This document shows, piece after piece, positions 50,101 to 62,400 of a DNA stretch of 64,000 bases (its first letter is position 1; every line of letters begins with the position of its first letter). Position numbers and translations under genes: made by a program. The stretch comes from Saccoglossus kowalevskii (Eukaryota; Hemichordata; Enteropneusta; Harrimaniidae): positions 224,748-288,747 of the forward strand of contig NW_003141314.1 of the NCBI RefSeq assembly GCF_000003605.2, given 5' to 3'. Under the pieces are notes generated by a model. The model was not told the DNA's origin. It made no database searches and saw only the letters and a list, made by a program, of their open reading frames with translations.

Positions 50101-50188
50101 GTTCCTGTGAAGTTCCTGCTCAAGAAGTAACACAGTTCCTGATTGGAGCATAGACAGCAGATTAAGCCAATCAAATTGCTTGTCAGTT
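47103..50188. other. Region between the DCTD and Shroom 3' ends
   Basis: AT-rich, with an (AT)n microsatellite at 49406-49421. It should hold the Shroom 3' UTR (minus strand, below 50189) and perhaps the DCTD 3' end. I found no convincing exon for the DCTD tail. Confidence 0.6.
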
Positions 50189-50467
50189 TTAAAGAGGCTT
50201 CATTAGTTTATCACATTGCTGCATACTCTCTTTCAAAGCTTGCAACTGCTCTTCCCCGAGTCTGATCTTGTCATCAATCTGTCGCGAGGTCATTGTCAGA
50301 TCAGTCTTCATGCTCACAAAATGCAGAAAATCGGCGAAGTCCTCTTTATTTAGATAACCAATCAGGGTATTTGATACCTGGTTTTGACGCTTGTCAATAC
50401 CTTCTTTTAATTTTGTAGCCTCTTCATGTTGTGTCCGCAATTTGTCTATCTTCTCTTGCAACTGAAT
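50189..50467 (-). CDS. Shroom: Shroom last exon, end of ASD2 and stop
   Basis: The acceptor is tctccaacag|ATTCAG; 92 codons plus TAA. It codes for IQLQEKIDKLRTQHEEATKL, KEGIDKRQNQVSNTLIGYLN, KEDFADFLHFVSMKTDLTMT, SRQIDDKIRLGEEQLQALKE and SMQQCDKLMKPL. It matches the C-terminal ASD2 helix of vertebrate Shrooms (DYxHFVKMKS, DDKIKLGQEQ). The protein ends soon after the coiled coil. I did not identify a convincing poly(A) signal. Confidence 0.95.
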   Translation of the reverse strand: MQLQEKIDKLRTQHEEATKLKEGIDKRQNQVSNTLIGYLNKEDFADFLHFVSMKTDLTMTSRQIDDKIRLGEEQLQALKESMQQCDKLMKPL

Positions 50468-53400
50468 CTGTTGGAGAGAATTAGATTAGAGTTATTCATT
50501 TCACAAATAAGAAAATGGAATGTTTAATAAATGGAAGAATTTTCCCCTGGCCAATTACAACTTTCATGAAGTGAAACTAATATTCAGAATCAGCACACCA
50601 CAAAATACAGAAAACAGTACAGACTGCTGAACATTTTCACAACTTGATAATATAGTGTCCAGGGGGTATGGCATTTTATACAGCTATGGTAATCCTAGTC
50701 ACCAGTGAAATTTTCATTGCTACCAAATTTCACTAAACTCACAACATATATTTTTTTGGGAAAATTTAAAGCGGTTTCATATAGTACAGTAGATGTACTC
50801 TCATCATACCAGGGACTATCGATTTTTCTAGAAGTTTATAAAAAGATGGAAATTACATTTATTTTATTTCTCTAATGCAAGTTTTGACAACTCAAACCAT
50901 ATTGTATATTTCTCACCTTTTGTTCAGGTATACAGTCCTCATCTAAACTGTTGTAGACATTTTCTGCTCGAGCAAGTCGCCCAGATAATGATAACAATAA
51001 ATTGATAATACTGTCAAGTTCATTCACAAACAATTCAAACTTTCCGAATTCGGCCGGTGTGCAGACAGACTTGGCTTGTTCCGTTACAATCTCACCCAGT
51101 TCTTTATTAGCATGAATCTCCTCATTGATTTCTTCTTTTTCTGCCCGTAAACCATCAAGTTTCTTCTTAATGCTGTCAAGTAGCTCCTCCTGTGAATGTT
51201 GAACGTATATATTTGAGTAAATGTTGCTATTGGTTTGGAGATAAACACCATAGTGCTTGTTCCAATTCCATGAATGCAATGCTTTCGACACAGATCAACA
51301 CAGTAAACAATATACAATGAATGATAATAATTATCGTTGTCATAGCTACAAGATAATTATTATAGCTACCTTTTTTTTGTTGAGTTCTTCACTGTCAGCA
51401 GGTACCTCACCATTGTCTTCACTTAGTAAGGCTTGGTTCAACAACTGAGCTTTCGGGGCGGATAACTTGAGATATGAAAGGAGTAAACTCAGGTCCTCCC
51501 TGCACAATCAATAAATCAAAATATGTTACTATTTATGTTTTTACAACTTGGTGGCATTTCCAAGGACATTATTGCACATGGATACTTTGGGCTGTCAACT
51601 TACAATCCCCATATATTATATTTTAAAAGACGACATTGTAATTAATTCATGAAGATTGGACAAACAAACGAGAAAATAAAATAGTGACAGATTTGAAATG
51701 ACGTTGTAATAATTTCGTTGTGCAGGCAAATAAAGTAACTACCTTAGGATTTACTCCAAAGTAACGTAGCTGAGTTAAATGTGTTTATCGTCCACACATG
51801 TCTCCATTTAATGTTTTATGCACGATGCAACCTTCTATGATAACACGAGTTCTATATTTACGAAGGTCTTGTAATCGTGACAAACACAGCTTTATACTAC
51901 CGTAAAGATGATAATGATGATGATTATAGAATAAATTTAGTTACCTTGGTGATGGTTTTATTTCTTGTGGCTTCTCCCCATTCATTCTGCTGACGCTTCG
52001 TTTCCTTTTTGATTGTGATCCGTTGTTACCTTTGGGAAACAGTCCCGCCATGTAATCCGACGTTGTCTTCTGTGTTGGACGCAATATATGCTGTAAATCT
52101 TTATCATTTGACTTGCTAATAATATCAGTCGCAAGTTCCTCAGTTTTCAGTTCCTCGGGAGATTTCTCCTTCGGTTTTTCAACTTCCTTCAATTCAACTT
52201 GTTTGGTTTCAGGCTTTACAGATTCTAAATGTTTTATTTGTGGTTTTTCTGATTGCGGTGATGCCGATGGCTTCTCTACGGCAGGTGACAAAACTATTGC
52301 TGCATCAACTCGATCGGCTGCCTCCTCAGTGATGCTCTCTGCAGGACTGTTCATAGGAGGCGTTTTCTGCATGAACGGGGGTGGAGTATGAGACTGCTGA
52401 CCACCTTTCTCTTGGCTCTCGTACTTCCGTTTGATTTCTGAGACAGACGAGCTATATCTACTTACAATACTTCTTCCAGGCTTTGGGGCAGGCTTCATTT
52501 CAGTTGGTTTTTTACCCAATGGACTAGTTGGCGGATATTTAGGACTGGTTGACTTTTCCAGAGATAGCTTTGTACTAAGTATGTTTGGTGATTTAATACC
52601 GACTGGACTTCTATCGACTTTGGAGGGTGGTGATGTAACTTTACTTTCGTGAGATTTGGGAGACACAGACTTTAAAATTATTTTCTCTATGCCTGGTGAT
52701 GTTCTTCTTCCTGGTGATACTGTATTTTCTGGTGACATTTGTTTGTCTGGTGAACGTTTTCCAGTATTTGATGGTGGAGGCGATGTACCAGTTGGTAAAC
52801 TTGATGTACTTCGCGGGGATGACATGTATCTTCCAAAAGGTCCACGGGATCCGTGTTTTTGGTTGATGTAAGCACCATAACTATTTACTTCTGATGGCCT
52901 AAAAAAAGAAATTAAAAAAAACAACAACACTAAATTTAATCTAGGATCACATTTTCATCTCATTTTTTCACATACTGTAAATGACTTTAATTTCGCAACA
53001 AATTTTCCATATATCCAATAGCTCCAAAAAAACAGGTCAATTTTTTCTACAAGTCATACATGAATGTTCGAAAATTTCACTCAAATTAAAATTGGCTGCT
53101 ATTAAGCTATGGCATAAAATAAAAATAAACAAAAGTTTTGGAAATCAGCTGATATTCATAAAATTAGCGATTATGAATATTTCATTGTGGTGGATCATGC
53201 TTGATATTATACAGTTCATGTCAAATACATTGTTTGTTTACATGAAATGGTGCAACAACCACACACCTATAAACGAAATAGAAAAGTTATCATTACTTAC
53301 AGGACAACACTCTGCGGATGTTTCATCATCTCTTTCTCTACTTTATCCAAGATATTATCTTCACTAGTACTGCTTACTAATGTTGTCGGCGCCGGCTCAG

Positions 53401-56400
53401 CTGTACTCAAACGCTTAATGGCAGAATCGTCCAAAGCCCCGTTCATTAATAATTCCAGAGGTGGCGGTGGTGGAAATTCAATGTTCACAATTTCTAACTC
53501 GTCCTCACTTGGAGATGATGGCGGTGTAGGAAGAATGAAACTGTCGCTTGTCAGGTAGCGATTATCAAAGTTATTCTTCTCTTTAGTTTTCTTTCTATGT
53601 TTGGATGATTTTCCTGGTAAATTCCACAAATGTTTAGGTGATATTTCCGGCTGCGGCCTCTCAGAGTCTCTCACTGAATCCCAACTGTAAAATGAAACAA
53701 AAACTATGTTTATAGTTTGGTTCACAGACAATTAATGTTTTTTTTAGGAGTTTCATTGTGGTAACAAACATCAATCATAAGTTTTGACAGGAAAACCCAT
53801 AAGACTTCAAAATAGCAGTTTTCCAATGATTTACGATCACATGCTTTTAAATATGTCCATCTGTATTTTGACCTTGTGACCTTTGACACCAAGATGTGCA
53901 TAAATAAAATGGGAGAGAATGAGTACATTGTTTACTGCCTCACAACCATAAAGTTGGCACTAAAAATCCTGTTTACCAAGATGTCTCTTATTAACCACAC
54001 ACCCCTCTCCAAAAAATAGAATGGCCCATCTCATTTTGGTGGTGGGCTTCTAATAGTGGTTCATAGATTCAACTATTTGGAGGGAAGGGGGTGGCCAGTT
54101 AACACCTGTCACTGTCATTCAAGTAGAATCAGCTCACTATGCAATGAAAAATAACTCCACATCAACAAGGCATGTTTTTTTTTCTTCTGCCAAACTGTAT
54201 AATGCTAATCACTGATACATTGCACAGCTTTCAAATATGCAGCTAAATTGAAAATCATCTGAAAAATATTGTAATACAAATCTTTGCGTGCAGATATGTG
54301 GATTCAAATGCTGTATTTTGTATATAGAAGCAAAGGAGATAACTTTGATATGGTGATATAATACAGCTACAAAAACCAAGTCAATTTAGTGAATAGAAGA
54401 GCCAGAAATTCTGGGCTACTTCCAATGATGTTAATGATAGCACCATATTCAGAGATTTTAAAATTCCTATATTACTTAAATGCAAATGGAATGCTAAAAA
54501 AAACATACGACTTCAGAATTTAAACATCCTGAGTATTTTGCAATTCAGTGAATAGTCTACTGACCACTGCTACTTGCATGGATTGGTACTACGCAATGAA
54601 CAGTTGTTCCATATGAAGGCCAGATTTCAACAAATGATGATGTATTTTCAAAAGTAATAATTTCACATATCTTAGCTAAGATGCGAGCAATACAAATATG
54701 AGTGTTTGTGCGTCTCTCTGTAAAGAGAGCATTTAACCCTAATATTGGGGAAATAATCTCCTGTGCCCAGACAGAACCTCTAATAAGCTACTGGTACAAC
54801 GTAAGCCTACTACATAACTAATTCTTACTGATGTTGTATAATATCAATTTCATGGAAATGTAGAACCATCCAAAAATGAGGTAAAAAGTAGCTGCAAATA
54901 GAAAACAATTATTTTGCAAAGTAAAATAAGTTGAAGATGTAGAACCACAGATCATCTAAAAGGTTTACAGCTGAACGTTACACTTTTGAACTGCAATGTG
55001 ACTAAGAATAACATGTATCATATTAGTAGTGCATGGTAGTCTAAATGTATTGGATAAAAAAAACACACATTGCTTCTAGGATCAAAGATGCAGATAAAGT
55101 ACATTTCCAGGGAAACCAAAGATAACAGAGAGGAAGTGATGCATGAGTTAAAATGAAAACAAAATGCTCTTCGATGAAGTCATCATTTATCAGTGCTCAT
55201 CCCAAATTCCAATCATACATTTTATTACAACTTCTTTCCAATTCTGTCTGAACGATAAAGCTGGTAGATACATTCAGAGACATTCTCACAGCTAAATTTA
55301 CGTGTGTTATTTGCGCACATAAACATCTCTAAACTACTGACTCTATTTTGGTAACTCGGAATCAAGTCCCAAGATGATTTTGACTTGCAGAGTTTCATCC
55401 AAAGAATATAAACATTGCTAGATATTTTACACTCTGATCTTAGATTATTTATTTAACAGGACAGCTACTTTCAGCACTTCATTATTTCATTTTTAAACCT
55501 CGCCCTTTTCCACATTTCAATTGTAGTTATAACCACTGCCCAACGTTCCTGTTAGTTCTTTGTTTATTAATAACCACATTTCACAGCCAACAAATCCAAT
55601 TGTTTAAAACATTCACCAGGAATGTATTAATTAACATGCTGACAATAACTTCCATTCACAGTACTTCAGCGTACAGCACGTTACATTACACCTGCCCCAC
55701 TGGGAGCAACAGCTCTTAAAATATGCGTCTTTCTTCAAGTGTAGGTATCAAAGACAAATTTATTTTCAAAGAACAGAATAGTTTTTAATTTGATTTGATC
55801 CTGAATTTGACAGAGAGATACAAGATATCAAGTGGAAGAGATCCATCATTCAACTTTCAAATCGAAAACATTTGTTAACCTGAAGAACCAAGAAAAATTA
55901 AACATACATACAGACTTAGAGTGATACATATATTAACACGAATTTTAAATTATAAAATGATGTTTTTCATAATCTGCCAATAATCTGCAGTCGTAGGCTA
56001 TAAGTGTACTGCAATGGAAAACATCAATACCCTCCTCTAAGAATAAAACTTATAGAAGTGAAACGATCAATACAGAAATGACAAAAATTACAGTTATATG
56101 TAGAATTGTCAATATGTTGCTGAATGCAGTTAGTGATTAAAGGCGACACAAAGGCCATGCACAGGCTAAGAGCATGTCTTTTTAGCAAATTAAGTGAGAG
56201 AACTGATTCACTAATTCAAGATGTCGCTAATGACTTTACTATAAATTCAAAATGGCCAAGGCTTGGGGATTTGTATACAGTAATCAGGAACATAAAAATC
56301 TGGAGCGTTTCCTTATTACACTTGACAGTTTTCCTTTGTTTTTATGAAGGTGATAACTGCGCATTTGTTTTGGCACGCGACAGACAAGTATTGTGAAAAC

Positions 56401-59400
56401 AGGTAATCAACAATGACAAGAAAGATTCGCTAAATCAACATTTCACTATTACGTCATTTTACCACAATTTGCTAAAATTGCATGTGGCTTTTTCAACATG
56501 TTTTACAGTATACTTGTACAACCTCTATGATAGATTTTACTGTCAACTTGATCAGTCATCAGACTCTCACAAAAGTCATGTAAGTCTTTTTTTTTACAAC
56601 CAATAAAAAATTTTATATTTTTTTTAGTGTTCAGCTACATTATCCACTATGACAACCCCAAACAGGAAATCTGAGCCACAGTCCCTCTATAGAGAGACTG
56701 TGTCTGAGCACTCACCTCCTATGCACCAACTCTATTTTAGTTTGAGCTGAAATGTCAACTGATAACAGTATGCAATCTTATTCAAATTAATATAATTTGC
56801 ATATTAATCAATCTCAAAAAAAGCAGTGACACAGCTTGTGATTTGATAACCAAATTAAACAGACAAAACAAAAGCTAATTATAAATCATTAGAAAGCAAC
56901 TACCTATATTATTTTAAGATGGATATTTGAAATAGCTCAGTAACACAGCAACATTATGCAGCTCAGCCAGTCTATAGTCGTACCCCATAAATCAGTGATC
57001 TTGTTTTGACAGTGTTTAGCACCAGATCTATAATTCACAGTTGAAGTCACGTTCCTGCTCTTAAGAACCATCCCTTTGTCAGCTAAACAGTTTACTCCAA
57101 ATAGTGTACATCCAGATTTATATATATTTTAACAAATATACAGTATCTGCACAACTTCCGCATTTCAAAATGGAATTCATCTCGAATGCATTTTGATAAA
57201 CTACACTAGAAAACATTCTATATGCAAACTAGATAAGCCCATATAAGGAAGTGCCATCCCAAGATGATGAGAAAACAGTATGTCTGTGTCATGGGAGGTG
57301 ACTGTCCCTATTTTACTTGAGTCAATAACATTTGATGTTGAATAATCAACAAGAAACACTGGATAGTATGAAACATACTTGAACAAAGCTGTAGTATGAT
57401 AAGTAATAATATTTGTCTGCACAGTGTGGGATATCATGCAGTCTAAATATCCTGCACAACAGAGTCGACTAACAATTACACAGACTTGATGCTGATGACA
57501 AGAATGACATATGTAAAAGATTTGTTTACATAATCACATAATCAAAACTGAATTTGAAAATCAGACATATATTGTGTTTGAGGATAGAAGTTCAAGGTCA
57601 CATAATATTACAATTTGTGGGATAGCTAAAATACAGAAATTCACAAGTTTTAAAATCAGCCCTAAAACGTACCTCAAGTCTCATATGAATAAATGTAACC
57701 TGCTCTGTATTATAACAGACATAATATAAAGGATTCTCACCCAAACATGCATTTCATGATAGTAACTTAAAACACTTACTTAGAAGCCTTGCGTATAAAA
57801 TTTAGCTCAGGAATAAGGTGATTCTCAACTCAACAGATAGGAAGTTGGAATGAAAGCTTGTTGTGTGTTGCAACAAATATTGACTAGCCACAGGCCACTA
57901 AGTCTATTAATACTAAACAACCGTGACAGAGGAGATTGGAATGAACTAACCCAGTGATGTCACACTGCGCTGACCAATCAAGCAAGAGGAAAACAGTCAC
58001 ATGGTTTCAGAGAAAGGTCATGTGGTCCCATTTCAATCATGATGTGATGTATTTTTTTTTTTAATCAGGTGGATGACAAGTTGATTTCTTATTACAAATT
58101 CCACATGTGTTTCGGATCGTTTTTCCATGGAAAAAGTATAACTGATTCACAGACTGTCAGCAACACAGGTTTCCGACATGATAATATATTATTATGCAGG
58201 AAATTTTTTTTCATTGAGAAATTTAATTTTATTGTTTTCAAAACCTTTTTTTTTGGTAATTATTACCTATTTAGAAATTATCAATTAATAAGTGAAAAAA
58301 ATAATGAAGGGTACTATTTATGATATATATATATATATATATACATTTTTGTTAAAATCATTATCAGTGTCAATCAAATTTGTCCTACCAAATTGCATTA
58401 AAAATCAAAAAATCTTACAGGGAAGACAACCCAGAATACTAACAGTAAAAACCTGTTTTCATTAACATACATTTACACTGACTGTCTACATGGGGCAGGG
58501 TATCAGACTACCACTTCCGGCAGCTTGGAATTGGGACAAATTCCAAATACCAGTGGAGATGACAGGACTTTATAATCCGACCAAATTAAATCTGGTTTAA
58601 CATACACAAGACTTCCTCTGAGATAATTAAGAAAGTTAATTACCAAGCTAATCTCATGGCTGAGCTAACAAACACTGGTGGTGTTCTCTTTGTAAGTTTT
58701 CCTCTCATGAATATTAGACAAATTGTCCTTGAACTGAAAGACAGTCTTGAACTGTATTTAGTTCAGTGAATAATAAAATTTCTGGTTCATCATCTTGTAT
58801 ATTTTTTTTTTTTTTATATATTTGTCTTTTATTTTGGAGAAGATGATTTTTCCATTGGCTACAGTTCTCAATCAAAATCTTGGCGCAAAAAATGGAATGC
58901 GGATTTGTTTTTCGAAAACTGACTGTAATTTGTAACTAAGTAGTATAAATACTGACTGAGGAAATAACAATTGCTTGAACACTTGTTTTTATAAACATTT
59001 CTGTTTTGAAGGATGTTTTTATTGCTATACATAGCAGCAGTGAGTGGCTACTTATTTGGATTTGTGATAAAATTCTATGTACTAAGTTATTTACTCCATT
59101 CACTTCTATTGGATCAAATACAGTATAACTTACTACACAGAGATGTTTACCCAGTAAAAGTTGTATGCGTAAATAAGTTAATACATGTACAATGTATTTT
59201 AAGATATACAAATAACCCAAATTAAATTGACAACAGCATCATTGTGAATTGTTGCCATAACATGCACGAGATTGGTCAATATCAATTAGATTAGAATAAA
59301 CCACAGTGATAGAGAGACTGTGAATAAACTTATATTTAAGAACAATATATGTATTGTTTGATGAACTAATCAAAATGAAGTATTTGAATAATTCAATTAG

Positions 59401-62400
59401 AAACTACATTTTATGTTTAGTAGAGAAAATGAAAACAAAAAATTATCTCTGATTTTTGAAGCAGAAACAGGAACAGGAACAGGAAATGAAACTCTCGATA
59501 TACATTTTTAAAATTAGATTCGTAATGAACCTCCATCACCTTGCAGAGAGCAATTTTTTTCACAGATAATTAATGACAACCCTCTGCATCGAATCATGCG
59601 AGACCACACCACAAAACATGCAAGAAATGCAAAGTTCCCTTCCATGTGGTTAAAAAAATATGATTGGGGGAAACTTTAGAGGGAATCTGAATCAAATGTT
59701 GGCGGAAATAAATAGTAGTGGTGACAGGATGAAAAGTATTCAGTCAAAGACATAAGATAAGAAGGTAGTAGTTTGTTGTAACCTCATATTCACTGGGGTT
59801 GGAAAAATCTAGAACATCCGGTGTAAATCAGTCTCCTGTGACGACAAATTCTGAGAATGTATGAAAGAGCATTCTTGCAATTTCTAGCAAGCAGTAGTTG
59901 CTATGGCAACATAGAAAATTCTGAGAAAGCGAAGGATACCCAAAAATTGACATGTGGCTATGGTTAAATTAGTATGATTGACTAAAAAATTTGATGAAGT
60001 GAAGAAGTTTGTGTTTCAGATGAAAAGGTTGTGGAGCAGAGGTCATCTTCAATTTGTCTCTGATTACCAATTTTAAATTATTAATGATAAATGAACATCA
60101 ATAAATCGGGTCAATATTTAGCAATTTTTGTTGCATTTCAAAGATAAATTGGCCTTACACTGGAGTAATTGTGAAACTTATTAGCACGACAACTGTGTTG
60201 AGTTGGGAATTACTGATTTTATATATATCTTAATTTTTAAAAGATTTTTTTTTATCCCTCAACTCATGACCGTAAATTTTCTTTGTTTAAATCTTTAAAA
60301 TCTACAATAAAAAAATCTAACGAATGAACATGAAGATGGAATTAACTTTATACATAAGCTAAGGATATTGAGAAGTACTTTTACTTTGTTTTTACAGTAT
60401 TTGTCAACAAAATATTCACTTACTTTGGAGAGGTATTTTCTTCCGGTGCTGATGGAGGGAACTTAAACACTTCCCCATCACTGATTCTCCTCATTTCTGG
60501 CAATTTTTCATCTTCATAATGTGAACCGCTGTCGCTGTCTGAGTCGCTAGACATAGGTTGGACTAGAGTCACAAGCTCAGCACGATGCACCTGTAGCAGC
60601 AGAGGGAAATGATGTCAATTTATTCTGATTTGTCGATTGAAATAAAGAAAATAATCCACTCACTACACATGCTAAGAAAAAGAAAAAATATATGTAAAAT
60701 ATATACAGTTTGTATTTGAGTTTATTTAATTGATTTCAATTAAATAATTTTCTTCTTTTTTCTTATATTAGTAATTTCCATGTTGTTATATACTTAGTTT
60801 ATGTAGACTTTTATTTTTGTCAATTATTTACCCACATTCACTTTTTTTAAAATGGTCTCTGAAATAATTAAAATCTCGAATTGATAAACTCTAACAACAC
60901 ATGCAGGAAGAATCAAAATGAAACTCAAAATATTTACTTTCTGTCATAGCACCCTCATGGAAAGTAATGTTTGAAATAAACACCGAGGGCGCTCTACAAA
61001 GTCATTTGAGAAATTAATTGGGGCTAGATATTTTTTCACCAAATACTGTCTTTGCACAAACTGTGTAAGGGCGATGAGAGTGGGTGGATTGGTTGGTGTC
61101 AGAGATGCAAGGTAGGTTGGGAATGATAGGAATGGCAGTGACTGGAGTTTAAGATGAAAACTAAAAATAACAAAATTAAAACACTTCTCAAAACAAAGTA
61201 CACTATTAATATAAATGTTAAAACTAGATTGGACAAATTAATGAGACTACGGTAATAATGTATGAAGGGGAAGTGAGTAATTGCAACAACAACTGAGAAA
61301 ACAAATATACTGTAAAAAGTATGATTTTCATTTTCAATTTTTTGTGAATTTCATGATAGTTACTATGACAACACTGTCAATATCCCAATGAGCTACAAAA
61401 TTATGCTAGTTTCCTTAACTGATTTCTTTGTCTGGCATGAAAACAAAACGATTTACAGTATATGTGTCTTTGCTACAGTCCTACTGGTTATTCACACACA
61501 GAGGTAAACGTCTAGTCATGCAACACACCTCAAAGATTAGCAGCCAGGATGAGGGTTTAACAAGGGATGCAGAGAGTGTTAAAACAGCACCACATACACC
61601 AGTTTTGACAATTCAGAAGCTTTGAGTTCACTCTAAGTAACCCCCCCCCCCCCCCATGGAATGTCTCTCCAAATAGATAAGTTTCGGGTTCCCTGGTAAT
61701 GTGAAAAATAAGGGGAGGGGGGGTGAAGCCACATAGATTCACTTCCAGTCAGCGGAAATATGTAGTTTAAAGCGGTTATTTCAGTCATGAGAACGTTAAT
61801 AATGTGGCAACCATGGAAGGCACTCACCAACAGAAAACTAATATTATCAAAAGCGAATTCAAATATTGATGGTTGATGACAATTTGGTCTGAACTGAGTT
61901 GGAGAATAATTCCAACTTGCCTAAGGAGGTTCATGAATGTCACAGTCACAGTTAGACTACTTAAAGATTCTGATAGATATTTTACTAAAATGTGACTATG
62001 ATAAAACCAGTGTTTGGTTTCTATAAGTGATTTTTTTGTGTGAAGTGTTTACTACTATACAGTGATGACAACAAAAAGGTCAGAAATTGCAAAATCACAC
62101 AATAAATAGTTGACTGGGGTAAATATTGAATTCTGGTGTAAGCAGCAGAAGGAGAATTTTGCATACAGATTCCTCAAAATAGTATGGTGCTAAACTTCCA
62201 GAGTGCAACTTTAACTTTAGGTGAAAATTAATTCTTCAAATGCTAAAGTAAACTGTCCATAATTTTTTTTTAAAAATGTGATCAAAACTTGGGCCAATAA
62301 AAAAATTATGTCAATTTGGTGTTCCAAAAATAACAAAAAAAATTATAAGATATACAAATTTACGAAAAATCATTGGCAGGAAAAAAATTACAGCATCTCG

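Larger units (their letters stand above)
53685..60423. other. Shroom intron, 6.7 kb
   Basis: AT-rich. It holds hairpins at 56677-56702 and 59302-59322 and an (AT)n tract at about 58322-58342. A plus-strand open frame at 56124-56396 is unlike known proteins. The phases of the flanking exons fit directly, so no extra exon is required. Confidence 0.65.

Noticed and set aside
56124-56396. A 90-codon plus-strand frame in a Shroom intron
   Set aside because: No recognisable motif, no supporting splice sites; a length expected by chance.
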